Positions 29,959 through 38,619 of a stretch of 64,000 nucleotides of DNA are shown piece after piece. The DNA comes from Oscillospiraceae bacterium. Its GTDB lineage: Bacteria; Bacillota; Clostridia; Oscillospirales; Acutalibacteraceae. Made by a program: the position numbers and the translations under genes. The stretch's first letter is position 1. Every line of letters begins with the position of its first letter. The stretch lies in contig JAIRXF010000006.1 in assembly GCA_031268405.1 (NCBI GenBank), positions 1 through 64,000 on the forward strand, written 5' to 3'. Below the pieces are notes generated by a model. The model did no database searches. It was given only the letters and a program-made list of their open reading frames with translations, and was not told the DNA's origin.

Positions 29959-31770
29959 CTACTTTGATTTTTTTGATCGCTGATTTTTGTCAAGAATTTT
30001 TTTTCTCATTCTTACATTATCTGGCGTTGCTTCAACAAGCTCATCATCCTTAATGAATTCAAGGGACTGCTCCAAACTCATTATAGTGGGAGGTGTTAGT
30101 TTTAAAGAATCGTCAGATCCAGATGCTCTCATATTTGTAATATGCTTTTTTTTGCACACATTCACAACTATATCATCGGACTTAGGGCTAACTCCCACCA
30201 CCATGCCTTCATATACAGGTACACCCGGGCCAATAAACAATCGCCCCCTGTCTTGAGCCGCATATAAACCATATCCGGTTGCTTCTCCCGTTTCGTGAGC
30301 CACAAGCGAACCTTGTTGACGGCTTTTGATTTCTCCTTTGTAGGGCTCATATCCTTCGAACATATGATTCATAATTCCATTTCCGTTTGTATCTGTAAGA
30401 AATTCAGTTCGATATCCCATAAGTCCTCGTGAAGGAATTTTGAATTCGAGTGCGGTTGTGCCCATTCCATTCGCAACCATATTAATCATTTCAGCTTTTC
30501 TTGAACCCAATTTTTCCATAATCGAACCAACGCTAACATCTGGAACTTCTAAAAACAGCAATTCTATGGGCTCCATTTTCACGCCGTCCACATTTTTAAA
30601 AATCACTTGAGGTCGCGATACGGAGAATTCAAAATTTTGTCGCCGCATGGTTTCTATTAAAATTGATAAATGCAGTTCACCCCTGCCAGATACTTTAAAT
30701 TTATCGGCGGATTCTGTCTCTTCAACTCTCATAGCTACATTTGTTTCTATTTCTTTAAAAAGTCTATCACGTATACTTCTGGAGGTTACATGCTTGCCCT
30801 CTCTTCCGGCAAAGGGACTATTGTTAACCATAAACATCATAGAAACGGTAGGTTCGTCTATTTTTATGAACGGAAGGGGATCTATACACTCTTGACTACA
30901 AAGAGTCTCGCCAATATTAAGATCTTCTATTCCCGCTACAGATATTATGTCTCCGAGGCTCGCGCTGTCACTTTCAACCCTCTTTAAGCCTTCAAATTGA
31001 TAGATTTTTGTTAATTTAACATTCTCATTATTCCCATTCTCGCGGCACAAAACAAGAGGCTGCCCTATTTTCAGCGTGCCTCTTTCAACTCTACCAACGC
31101 CTATTCTACCAACATAATTATCATAATCAAGGCTCGAGAAAAGAACCTGAGTGGGTCCATCTATTTCTCCCGAAGGAGATGGAATTTCTTTTATTATTGT
31201 TTCAAGAAGGGGCTTCATATCAGTGCCTTTATTGGATAAATCGACGCTAGAATAACCCTCTCTCGCGGAGGCGTAGACAATGGGAAAATCAAGTTGATCC
31301 TCATCGGCTCCAATTTCTATCAGAAGATCCAATACTTCGTCGACTACTTCTTCCGCCCGCGCACCTTGCCTATCTATTTTATTAACCACTACGACTGGCT
31401 TTTTACCCAGCGATAAAGCTTTTTTAAGCACAAAACGAGTCTGTGGCATACAACCCTCAAATGCATCCACAAGCAAAAGCACTCCATCTACCATAAGTAG
31501 AATTCTCTCTACTTCACCTCCAAAATCGGCGTGGCCAGGAGTATCAACAATATTGATTTTTACTCCATCGTACATTACGGCCGTATTCTTGGATAAAATA
31601 GTAATTCCACGCTCTTTTTCTAGGTCGTTAGAATCCATTACACGTTCGACAACTTCTTCATTGGATCGAAACACTCCACTTTGTCTTAACAACTGATCAA
31701 CCAAAGTGGTTTTACCGTGATCGACGTGAGCTATAATAGCTATATTGCGCAAGTTTTCTCTTTTTTGCAT
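29959..31770 (-). CDS. typA: Ribosome-associated GTPase TypA/BipA
   Basis: Translational GTPase that helps 50S assembly and stress growth. About 603 residues: G1 AHVDHGKTTLVDQLL, switch I ERGITILSKNTAV, G3 DTPGHADFGGEVER, NKIDR; then EF-G domains III/V and the TypA-specific C-terminus (SRGLMGYRTEFLTDTNGNG, MRASGSDD). Two starts are possible: ATG 31782 touches AAAGGA directly, while ATG 31770 (MQKRENLRNIAI) is about 12 bases away and fits the family start better. Transcribed away from the LURP-one-like gene's end. Confidence 0.96.
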   Translation of the reverse strand: MQKRENLRNIAIIAHVDHGKTTLVDQLLRQSGVFRSNEEVVERVMDSNDLEKERGITILSKNTAVMYDGVKINIVDTPGHADFGGEVERILLMVDGVLLLVDAFEGCMPQTRFVLKKALSLGKKPVVVVNKIDRQGARAEEVVDEVLDLLIEIGADEDQLDFPIVYASAREGYSSVDLSNKGTDMKPLLETIIKEIPSPSGEIDGPTQVLFSSLDYDNYVGRIGVGRVERGTLKIGQPLVLCRENGNNENVKLTKIYQFEGLKRVESDSASLGDIISVAGIEDLNIGETLCSQECIDPLPFIKIDEPTVSMMFMVNNSPFAGREGKHVTSRSIRDRLFKEIETNVAMRVEETESADKFKVSGRGELHLSILIETMRRQNFEFSVSRPQVIFKNVDGVKMEPIELLFLEVPDVSVGSIMEKLGSRKAEMINMVANGMGTTALEFKIPSRGLMGYRTEFLTDTNGNGIMNHMFEGYEPYKGEIKSRQQGSLVAHETGEATGYGLYAAQDRGRLFIGPGVPVYEGMVVGVSPKSDDIVVNVCKKKHITNMRASGSDDSLKLTPPTIMSLEQSLEFIKDDELVEATPDNVRMRKKILDKNQRSKKSK

Positions 31771-31864
31771 TTTAATTTTCATTCCTTTAACTAAAACGAT
31801 TATTTAAGTTTTTAACAAAAATATCAAAATTATGAATAATTTATATTTTATTTAAAAAATAAGT

Positions 31865-32416
31865 CTATGTTAATTCGCAAATCTTACCATCGTTTATTAG
31901 AAGATTATTCACGCAAACAGATATACATAAACATACAATTTCAAACTCGTCTTTAAATATTTCTATCTCGTAATTACCAAGACCTCCTCTCGATTCTTTA
32001 AATTGGCTCATTATGGATTCTGAATTTCCATCAACAACAGAAAATGAATAAGGTTTTAGTCCATTTTTAAAATGCCAATCGATTCCACGTATAAAGTAAG
32101 TTGGAATTCTGTTAAAGCGATTTTCCATTAAGCTAATTTCTCGCAAACCAAATTTAATCAAGTACACACTTATAAAGGGAAACGCGAGTTTGCGTATCAA
32201 AGCAAGACTCACTTGTGAATTATCTAGTAAAAAAAAACATTTGCCGAGTTGAAAATCTTTACATAATACTTTGTATTTTTTATCGCCGTTGCTGCCAAGT
32301 ACCACAAAACAACCAGAATGTCCATTACTTTCTTGCTTCATGTAAAATTTCACAAAGTGCCCCCAATTTCTTCTGTGTTTTCGAAAACTACATGAATACT
32401 CTCGATTGTTGTACAT
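31865..32416 (-). CDS. LURP-one / Tubby-C-like domain protein
   Basis: 183 residues. Repeated beta-strand pattern of the LURP-one-related fold: FVKFYMKQES...GCFVVLGSNGDKKYKV, FFLLDNSQVSLALIRKLAF, ISVYLIKFG, then WHFKNGLKPYSFSVVDGNSESIMSQF and YEIEIFKDEFEIVCLCISVCVNNLL. Such proteins are thought to bind phospholipids or act as scaffolds; the bacterial role is not established. The ATG at 32416 follows CAAAGGCG; the frame continues 22 codons upstream without a ribosome site. Same strand as typA, 95 bases before it. Confidence 0.65.
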   Translation of the reverse strand: MYNNREYSCSFRKHRRNWGHFVKFYMKQESNGHSGCFVVLGSNGDKKYKVLCKDFQLGKCFFLLDNSQVSLALIRKLAFPFISVYLIKFGLREISLMENRFNRIPTYFIRGIDWHFKNGLKPYSFSVVDGNSESIMSQFKESRGGLGNYEIEIFKDEFEIVCLCISVCVNNLLINDGKICELT

Positions 32417-32639
32417 TTGACGCCTTTGCGTAATTGATACCTTTACGGTTAAATTCAAAAACTCCCGATAAAATATATACATTCTGATTTTATCACATTC
32501 GGGGAGCTTAATACAAGTTAAATTTTGACACTGTAAATAAAAATTTAGAATCCAGTAAAACCATCCACCAACGCGCGTATTGTGAAGAATATTTTAGTAA
32601 ACTTCAAACATAAACATTAATAAATGTGAGGGGATTTTA

Positions 32640-33857
32640 ATGAAAACAACGGTAGCAAAAAAATTTAGCACGTTTGGGATTTTAGTTTTTTTATTTTCTA
32701 TAATTTTTATTTTATTTTTATTAAAAAATTTCTTTTTATCGGCTTCAAAATTCACAATAGATGAAAAAATTAACGATCAATTCGAAAAAAATATTTCAAC
32801 ACCCCAAAACAAGGAGAAAGATAACATAAAAATAAACAAACCTTCGGAAATATACGTAGGCGATCAAAAAACAGCAGAAGAAGATTTAAAAAATGTTCCA
32901 ATTGATGTGGTATATAAATACATAGATTTAAGGGATAAAAAATTAGACCCGAAATTACATAAAAAAAGTTCCAAAGACACGGAAAACTCAGAAATTAAAT
33001 ATTCCATAAGAAGTGTATTAAAAAACATTCCATGGGTAAGAAAAATTTTTGTGGTAATGCCAAATGAAAAAATTAAATATTTCAAGGATCCCATAGAAAT
33101 AAAAGATAAAATAGTGTATGTTAAAGATAAGGACTTGGTGGGATTTGATGGTAGATCATCTGTGGTTTTTGAATTTAATCTATGGAGACTAAAAGATTTT
33201 GGTTGTTCCGAGAATTTTATATATTTTAACGATGATTTTTTTGTTGGAGAACCTTTAGAAAAAAGTGACTTTTTTTACAAAAAAGATGGTAGGATTGTTC
33301 CGTTTACTTTATATTCACACTGCATTACAAATAAACCTTATATGTATGAAGCAATTCATAATAAATGTAGGTTTTATCAATTAAAAACAGGAAATTCGAA
33401 TATACAGAATTCAAACTATTATTTTAGAAGGGTTATTCAGGGATATGTTCTTATTTATAAAATTTTCGATAAAAAAGATATTTGGCTGCCAAAATATCCC
33501 GAACAAACAACACATAACGCCAAACCTTTTTTGTTAAGTGATATAAAAGAAGCATATGATATAATCGAAAAGAATTACGAAGAATCAGACGATTGTTTGC
33601 GCGCTCGATCGCCAACTAAAAATCAAATTATTATGCAAACTTTTACCGATTTTTATTTTTTGAATAAAGAAAAAAGATTAATTAAAAATTTAGATAACGG
33701 ATATTTTCAAATAACAACTTTGGAGGAAGACATTAACTTAAATCTTGATCTTTTTTGTATAAACACCGGTGAAGAAGTCGTTTCTAAAGAAATGGCTGAC
33801 AGGGCAATAAGAATAATGGAAAACAAATTTCCGCAAAAAACTATTTATGAAAATTAA
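32640..33857 (+). CDS. Membrane-anchored Stealth-family phosphotransferase-like protein
   Basis: 405 residues. Signal-anchor helix at about 14-33 (FGILVFLFSIIFILFLL), then the conserved regions of Stealth proteins: CR1-like IDVVYKYIDLRDKKLD, CR2 YSIRSVLKNIPWVRKIFVVMP with GFDGRSSVVFEFNLWRL and ENFIYFNDDFFVGEPL, and later parts with NYYFRR and LPKYPEQTTHNAKPF resembling CR3. The family transfers sugar-1-phosphates in capsule and wall polymers and includes GlcNAc-phosphotransferase. CR1 has YKYIDLRD where WVDGSD is usual. The N-terminal anchor would place it outside the cytoplasm, which is unusual. Ribosome site GAGGGG. Confidence 0.75.
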   Translation: MKTTVAKKFSTFGILVFLFSIIFILFLLKNFFLSASKFTIDEKINDQFEKNISTPQNKEKDNIKINKPSEIYVGDQKTAEEDLKNVPIDVVYKYIDLRDKKLDPKLHKKSSKDTENSEIKYSIRSVLKNIPWVRKIFVVMPNEKIKYFKDPIEIKDKIVYVKDKDLVGFDGRSSVVFEFNLWRLKDFGCSENFIYFNDDFFVGEPLEKSDFFYKKDGRIVPFTLYSHCITNKPYMYEAIHNKCRFYQLKTGNSNIQNSNYYFRRVIQGYVLIYKIFDKKDIWLPKYPEQTTHNAKPFLLSDIKEAYDIIEKNYEESDDCLRARSPTKNQIIMQTFTDFYFLNKEKRLIKNLDNGYFQITTLEEDINLNLDLFCINTGEEVVSKEMADRAIRIMENKFPQKTIYEN

Positions 33858-33911
33858 ATTTGTTTGAAGTTTAACCGGCGAAAGGAGACGGGGGGTTCCC
33901 AGAGTTTTATT

Positions 33912-34436
33912 ATGAAATTTGAAGAAATAAACTTAGAAAATCTAAATTTTAATGTATTTGGCGCACTTAAAAATGAGTGGATGTTGATTGTGTCTTGGAA
34001 TGAAAGCGAAACCAACATTATGACTGCAAGTTGGGGCGGATTTGGTTTTGTGTGGTCAAAAAATATAGCCATTTCTTTTATTCGACCTCAAAGACATACT
34101 TTTCATCTTATGAACAACAACAAATATCACTCATTGTGTTTTTTTGATCCAAAAAATCTTTCCAAATATCGATCAATTTTAAATTTTTGTGGAAAAGAAT
34201 CCGGGAAAAATATAGATAAAATCAAAGAAACCGGCCTAACCACAATAAATGACGGGAATTTTAAATATTTCGAAGAAGCATCAACCGTTATTTGCTGTAA
34301 AAAAATTTACAGCCAATTTATTTGTCAAGAATATTTTGAAGAAAAAGATATAATCAACAACAACTATCCGCTGAAAGATTATCACAAAATGTTTATAGGC
34401 GAAATCTCCAAGTTTTTAGTTAAATCTAAACCCTAA
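33912..34436 (+). CDS. Flavin reductase-like FMN-binding protein
   Basis: About 174 residues with the split-barrel flavin-binding pattern: FGALKNEWMLIVSWNESETNIMTASWGGFGFVWSKNIAISFIRPQRHTFHLMN, then YHSLCFFDPKNLSKYRSILNFCGKESG. Related proteins bind FMN and reduce it or small substrates. The ATG at 33912 has only a weak ribosome site; GGAG further upstream (about 33881) is too far unless translation is coupled to the Stealth-like gene 54 bases before it. Confidence 0.8.
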   Translation: MKFEEINLENLNFNVFGALKNEWMLIVSWNESETNIMTASWGGFGFVWSKNIAISFIRPQRHTFHLMNNNKYHSLCFFDPKNLSKYRSILNFCGKESGKNIDKIKETGLTTINDGNFKYFEEASTVICCKKIYSQFICQEYFEEKDIINNNYPLKDYHKMFIGEISKFLVKSKP

Positions 34437-34451
34437 TTAAATTATGACCAA

Positions 34452-37400
34452 TTAGTTTTTAAGGCTCAATGAACTATTGGGATCTTGACTTTTAAAAAGC
34501 CTCAAAACCTGGTCAATATCATATTCTCCCAATTTTTTTATAATTCTTTCATTCGAACCACCGTTATATCTACAAATGGCGTAATATTCACAAAAATCGC
34601 AAGCTTGAAATTTATCTTTTTTAACCGGGTTTATTTGAAAGTCTCCGCCCTGTATTTTTAATGTGATATTTAAAATTCTCCGTTTGACTAACTTGAAAAT
34701 TAAATTCATATCAGAAAGATCCACTTCATTAAAAATTTTACGTTTGCTTCTTCGGTTTGTTGTAATCTTGTTAAGATCCTTTAATATTAGGCCGTTCATT
34801 TTTATTTTTCTTGTGATTTCTCTGTGCGATATATTTTTAGAGATATCTATTGCTTGAGTTTTTAATTGTGCATATAGCATTCCGGATGGAAAAAAATTTT
34901 CCCCTAGATTTTCTGTCATGGCGGCAAGATATATTGGCATTTGCATATCCAATCCATTAAGAATATCAGAAATATCAAGCTCTTTTTTTGACAATTTATA
35001 ATCTATTACCCTGATTAAATTTTGTTTGTTTCTTCTCAATACATCCAACCTGTCTATTTTCCCCTCCACACTTGCAACAATCTCGTTGTCAAACTTTATC
35101 AAAAGAGGTTTATTTAATTCATCAATAAAACCCGAAGATAAAGTTACTTCGCACCCAATTGGTTTAAAGTTGCTTTCTAAAAATTCGTTTAAAACAGAAT
35201 CAATCAAAATGTAGGCAAATTTTTGTATTCTTGAAAATAAAAATTCAAAACGAGCGGAGGAAAAATTCTTAACACCCAGCTTTAAGTCTTTATATTCGAT
35301 TAACAACAACCATATTTTATTAAGTAGAGATTGTTTGTTGTCGTTATTTAACTGCTCAATTGAATATCTGGAAAAGATATTTTCCATTAAAAAGTGCAAA
35401 AGATTTCCGTATTCTAAATTGCCAAATTTTGTACATCTTTTTTGCTTGACAAGAATTCCATATCTGCAAAAATATCTAAATCCGCACAGGTTATATTGCT
35501 GAATTTGTGTGGCTGAGAGTTTTAGGGGGGTAGAGAAGAGTCTATTTGAATTCTCCACGCTTATGAAATTTAAGTTTATATTGGATTGCGAATTTTCTAA
35601 AGCTTTAATTTTTGATAAATATTTGCCGTCTGTGGCCAAGATATCATATACAACTTCAGAAACCGGTGTTTCTTTTTTGTGTTTTGCGTAAAATTCAAAA
35701 GCTTTATTTTTTGTCCAAATTTTCTCTTCTGCATCTTCCTCTTCAAAATCAATAATCTTTAAGTTTTCAAAAGACTTGCAAATCTCTTCAATAATAATAG
35801 ATCCACAGCATTTTTCTCCAGAAATATCTTGCGCGTAAAAAGTGGTAAAAATTTTTTCTCTGGCGCAAGTTAATGATTTATAGGCCAAAAAACGCTCGAA
35901 CAACAAGAGTTCTTTCATGAAATCTCTGAGAAAAATTCCAACGGAAGCAAGATTTTTTCGATCTTTTTCGGAAAATATCCCCACAGGTTCAGGATCTTTG
36001 GGAAAGCGAGAAGATACAGCGCCCACAACAAAAACAACCTTAGATTTTTCTGGCCGAGTTTTATCTATCGACCCTACTTTAACTTCATCCAATCTTGCTG
36101 GAATAAATTCCATGTCACTGCAACAAACAGCCATTCTAAATAGACTCACATATTGCTGGGAGTTTACTCTTTCTTTATCTAAAAAAGTGACCATTTTATC
36201 CATGATCTCCATAATCATTTTCCAAAGTTTTATTGCTTGACTAGATTCTCTGACTCTAACATCTTGCGGCAGTTTTGGGGTTAATGTTGATAGAGCTTGG
36301 GGAATTTTTAGTGCAATTAAAAAATTGTAAACCGCCAGAGAAATCTTTCTAACTTCAATAGATGTCTTAATGGAATTTGAAAATTCGATTAAGGGCCCGA
36401 TGATTTTCTTTCGGGCTTGATTTACAATAAACAACTCTTTTTTTTCTTCATCTTCTAATTTTGAAGAAAAACCTCGCGGATTTTGCTTAAAATCATTCAG
36501 CCAGTCCTCGCCTTTTATTTGCCAGGTAAAAATATAATTTTCAAGCAATAACGAAGACTCTCTTGACAGTCCGATGGCATCCATTTTAATGTATTCGACA
36601 ACATAATCAATAGAAAAATTTGAATGAACCATATCGAATATCAACAAAATTAAACGAACAAGCGGCTTGTCGGATATGTTTTCACAACTGTCCATGCAAA
36701 ACGCAATATCATATTTATCGAGTGTGGTGCCGATAACATCTTTGTACTCATCAACAGATCTTGTTATTATTGAAAAATCTTTGTATTTATAGTCACCTTC
36801 CATAACTAATTTTTTAATAGATCTAGCAACAAAATCGCATTCGTCGTAAATATCCTGAGCTCTATATATGGTTACATTATCATTCAAATTTGCTCTTTTA
36901 TAGTTTTCTCTAAACACATTTTGTTCCAGTGTTTTTAAACTGTTATTTTTGAATCGATAGGGAGTGCTTAGAATAATTGGATTTAAAATTTTTAAATTTA
37001 TTTTTTGAGCAATACTGCTTAAAATTTTCATAGTCTTAATGGTTGGTGAAAAAATAGAGATATTCTCACTGTTCTTCAGATGCAAATGATCGAGGCACAA
37101 AGAAACATAACACTTTTTTGATTGCTTCATTATGAGCTCTAAAACGTCTAATTGTTGTTTGGTGAAAAAATCAAATCCGTCTATTAAGATTGTGTGCCCC
37201 GAAAAAATAGATTTAGCCAAAAGTAATTTATAAAATGCCGTGAGATTATCTAGTGGATCAGAAATATCCGAGGCAAGCGATTCAAAGCACAATAAAATGG
37301 TGCCCACATCTTTCATTTTTTTAGATAAAAACAAATTTTTAGTCAGCACTGATTTTCCCAAAAGAATATTTGCATCTATACCGTTAGATTTTAATTCTTT

Positions 37401-37790
37401 TTTTGCAAGCACCATTAAATCTATGAATTCAGTTGAATCACTTTGATTTTTATAAATTTCCAATTGATTTTTAACTTGATTTAAAGCGCGATACATAAGA
37501 ATTTTACATCCAACTTCGTCAAATTTTTTGCTACATGATATTCCCGTTAACATTGAATTGCGGGGGTCTTTTAAAGCCACGTTAATCATTCTGTCAAAAC
37601 TCAACACTTGTATGTTTTTATAAAATTTTTCACCAATAGATTCCAAAAGAATACGTTCATTTTCGAAGGAATTTTGTTCTGGCACCAATAAAATGATATT
37701 TTCGTTGCCTTCAAAAACTTCTTTTTTAATTATTTGTCTTATTTTGTGTGTTTTTCCAAATCCGGATCTTCCCAAAATTAATTGAAACAA
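34452..37790 (-). CDS. addB: AddB helicase/nuclease subunit
   Basis: Subunit of the AddAB double-strand-break resection enzyme, 1112 residues. N-terminal Walker A-like LGRSGFGKTHKI, long inactivated helicase region, and a C-terminal RecB-type nuclease with GKIDRLDVLRRNKQNLIRVIDYKLSKKEL and the iron-sulfur cysteines (YNLCGFRYFCRYG and ACDFCEYYAICRYNG). TTG start behind GGAG. It follows the pyrophosphatase-like gene by 14 bases. The partner addA, usually next to addB, is not in this window; the gene downstream is convergent and unrelated. Confidence 0.93.
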   Translation of the reverse strand: MFQLILGRSGFGKTHKIRQIIKKEVFEGNENIILLVPEQNSFENERILLESIGEKFYKNIQVLSFDRMINVALKDPRNSMLTGISCSKKFDEVGCKILMYRALNQVKNQLEIYKNQSDSTEFIDLMVLAKKELKSNGIDANILLGKSVLTKNLFLSKKMKDVGTILLCFESLASDISDPLDNLTAFYKLLLAKSIFSGHTILIDGFDFFTKQQLDVLELIMKQSKKCYVSLCLDHLHLKNSENISIFSPTIKTMKILSSIAQKINLKILNPIILSTPYRFKNNSLKTLEQNVFRENYKRANLNDNVTIYRAQDIYDECDFVARSIKKLVMEGDYKYKDFSIITRSVDEYKDVIGTTLDKYDIAFCMDSCENISDKPLVRLILLIFDMVHSNFSIDYVVEYIKMDAIGLSRESSLLLENYIFTWQIKGEDWLNDFKQNPRGFSSKLEDEEKKELFIVNQARKKIIGPLIEFSNSIKTSIEVRKISLAVYNFLIALKIPQALSTLTPKLPQDVRVRESSQAIKLWKMIMEIMDKMVTFLDKERVNSQQYVSLFRMAVCCSDMEFIPARLDEVKVGSIDKTRPEKSKVVFVVGAVSSRFPKDPEPVGIFSEKDRKNLASVGIFLRDFMKELLLFERFLAYKSLTCAREKIFTTFYAQDISGEKCCGSIIIEEICKSFENLKIIDFEEEDAEEKIWTKNKAFEFYAKHKKETPVSEVVYDILATDGKYLSKIKALENSQSNINLNFISVENSNRLFSTPLKLSATQIQQYNLCGFRYFCRYGILVKQKRCTKFGNLEYGNLLHFLMENIFSRYSIEQLNNDNKQSLLNKIWLLLIEYKDLKLGVKNFSSARFEFLFSRIQKFAYILIDSVLNEFLESNFKPIGCEVTLSSGFIDELNKPLLIKFDNEIVASVEGKIDRLDVLRRNKQNLIRVIDYKLSKKELDISDILNGLDMQMPIYLAAMTENLGENFFPSGMLYAQLKTQAIDISKNISHREITRKIKMNGLILKDLNKITTNRRSKRKIFNEVDLSDMNLIFKLVKRRILNITLKIQGGDFQINPVKKDKFQACDFCEYYAICRYNGGSNERIIKKLGEYDIDQVLRLFKSQDPNSSLSLKN

Positions 37791-37804
37791 TTTATTCTCC
37801 TAGT

Positions 37805-38545
37805 TTATTTTTTGATTGCAAAAACTCCCAATTGATTTTTAAGCATATTATTTACAATATCATTTATCTGAATTTCGTTACAATCTATCAGCAACATATT
37901 TTGGGATTCTTTTTTTTCAAGATTTAAAGTGCAAATAATGCCGCTGATTTTTTTATTGCCTGTTTTTCCAACAAAAGCATCAGTAATTTTTTTCGAGCAT
38001 TTTAAACGTCCGATATTTATTCCTTCGATCTTGCTTTTGGATTCTTTTATTTTAGATTCTTTAATAAATTTTTGTAAATATCCCCAAAATTCTTGATTTT
38101 TATGGGTGTTTTTTTCGAATATGAAAATTTCCGGGAAAAAATTTAATATATTTTCTTTTTCGTGTTGTGAAAAAGATGAATTAAATTGGGCTCTTGTGGT
38201 CATTCTATCTATTAAGATACAACTTATAAATCCCGTCTCATTAAAAAAAGCTCGTGCATCTTCTTTTTCTTTTGGGGAACAACTAAACAATATTTTTATT
38301 TCACAGGTCTTTTTTGAAAGATCGATACTACACAAAAAACCAGTTGTCTTTTTGCTTTTGAGTTTACCAACAAATAAGTCAATTTCATCACCATCTGCAG
38401 CAATCGTACCCTTTATGTATCCATAATCTACGGGATATTTTGAATTTTTATATTTGGGATGAGGAGTACCCCTGGGCCTATCAATTACAATTCTATGATT
38501 TTCCAAAAAGTTGTCTAAAAGCAACCAAAAATTTTCTAGGATCAT
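37805..38545 (-). CDS. Inorganic-pyrophosphatase-like protein with an extra C-terminal half
   Basis: About 246 residues. The first 65 residues carry the soluble pyrophosphatase core pattern: IVIDRPRGTPHPKYKNSKYPVDYGYIKGTIAADGDEIDLFVGK, including DGDEID acidic residues. Full-length family I pyrophosphatases have two further Asp residues in a later motif that I cannot find. The second half (about 160-246) repeats a similar beta pattern (INIGRLKCSKKITDAFVGKTGNKKISGIICTL), so it may be a degenerate duplication. ATG 38545 is chosen because AGAGGG lies 13 bases upstream; other ATGs at 38572 and 38557 exist. Operon with addB. Confidence 0.75.
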   Translation of the reverse strand: MILENFWLLLDNFLENHRIVIDRPRGTPHPKYKNSKYPVDYGYIKGTIAADGDEIDLFVGKLKSKKTTGFLCSIDLSKKTCEIKILFSCSPKEKEDARAFFNETGFISCILIDRMTTRAQFNSSFSQHEKENILNFFPEIFIFEKNTHKNQEFWGYLQKFIKESKIKESKSKIEGINIGRLKCSKKITDAFVGKTGNKKISGIICTLNLEKKESQNMLLIDCNEIQINDIVNNMLKNQLGVFAIKK

Positions 38546-38619
38546 ATTGAGCCACATCCCTCTAAAATACATTGTACATTAATTTTAAAATATATAAAGA
38601 GGTGAATAAAAAAGAGACG

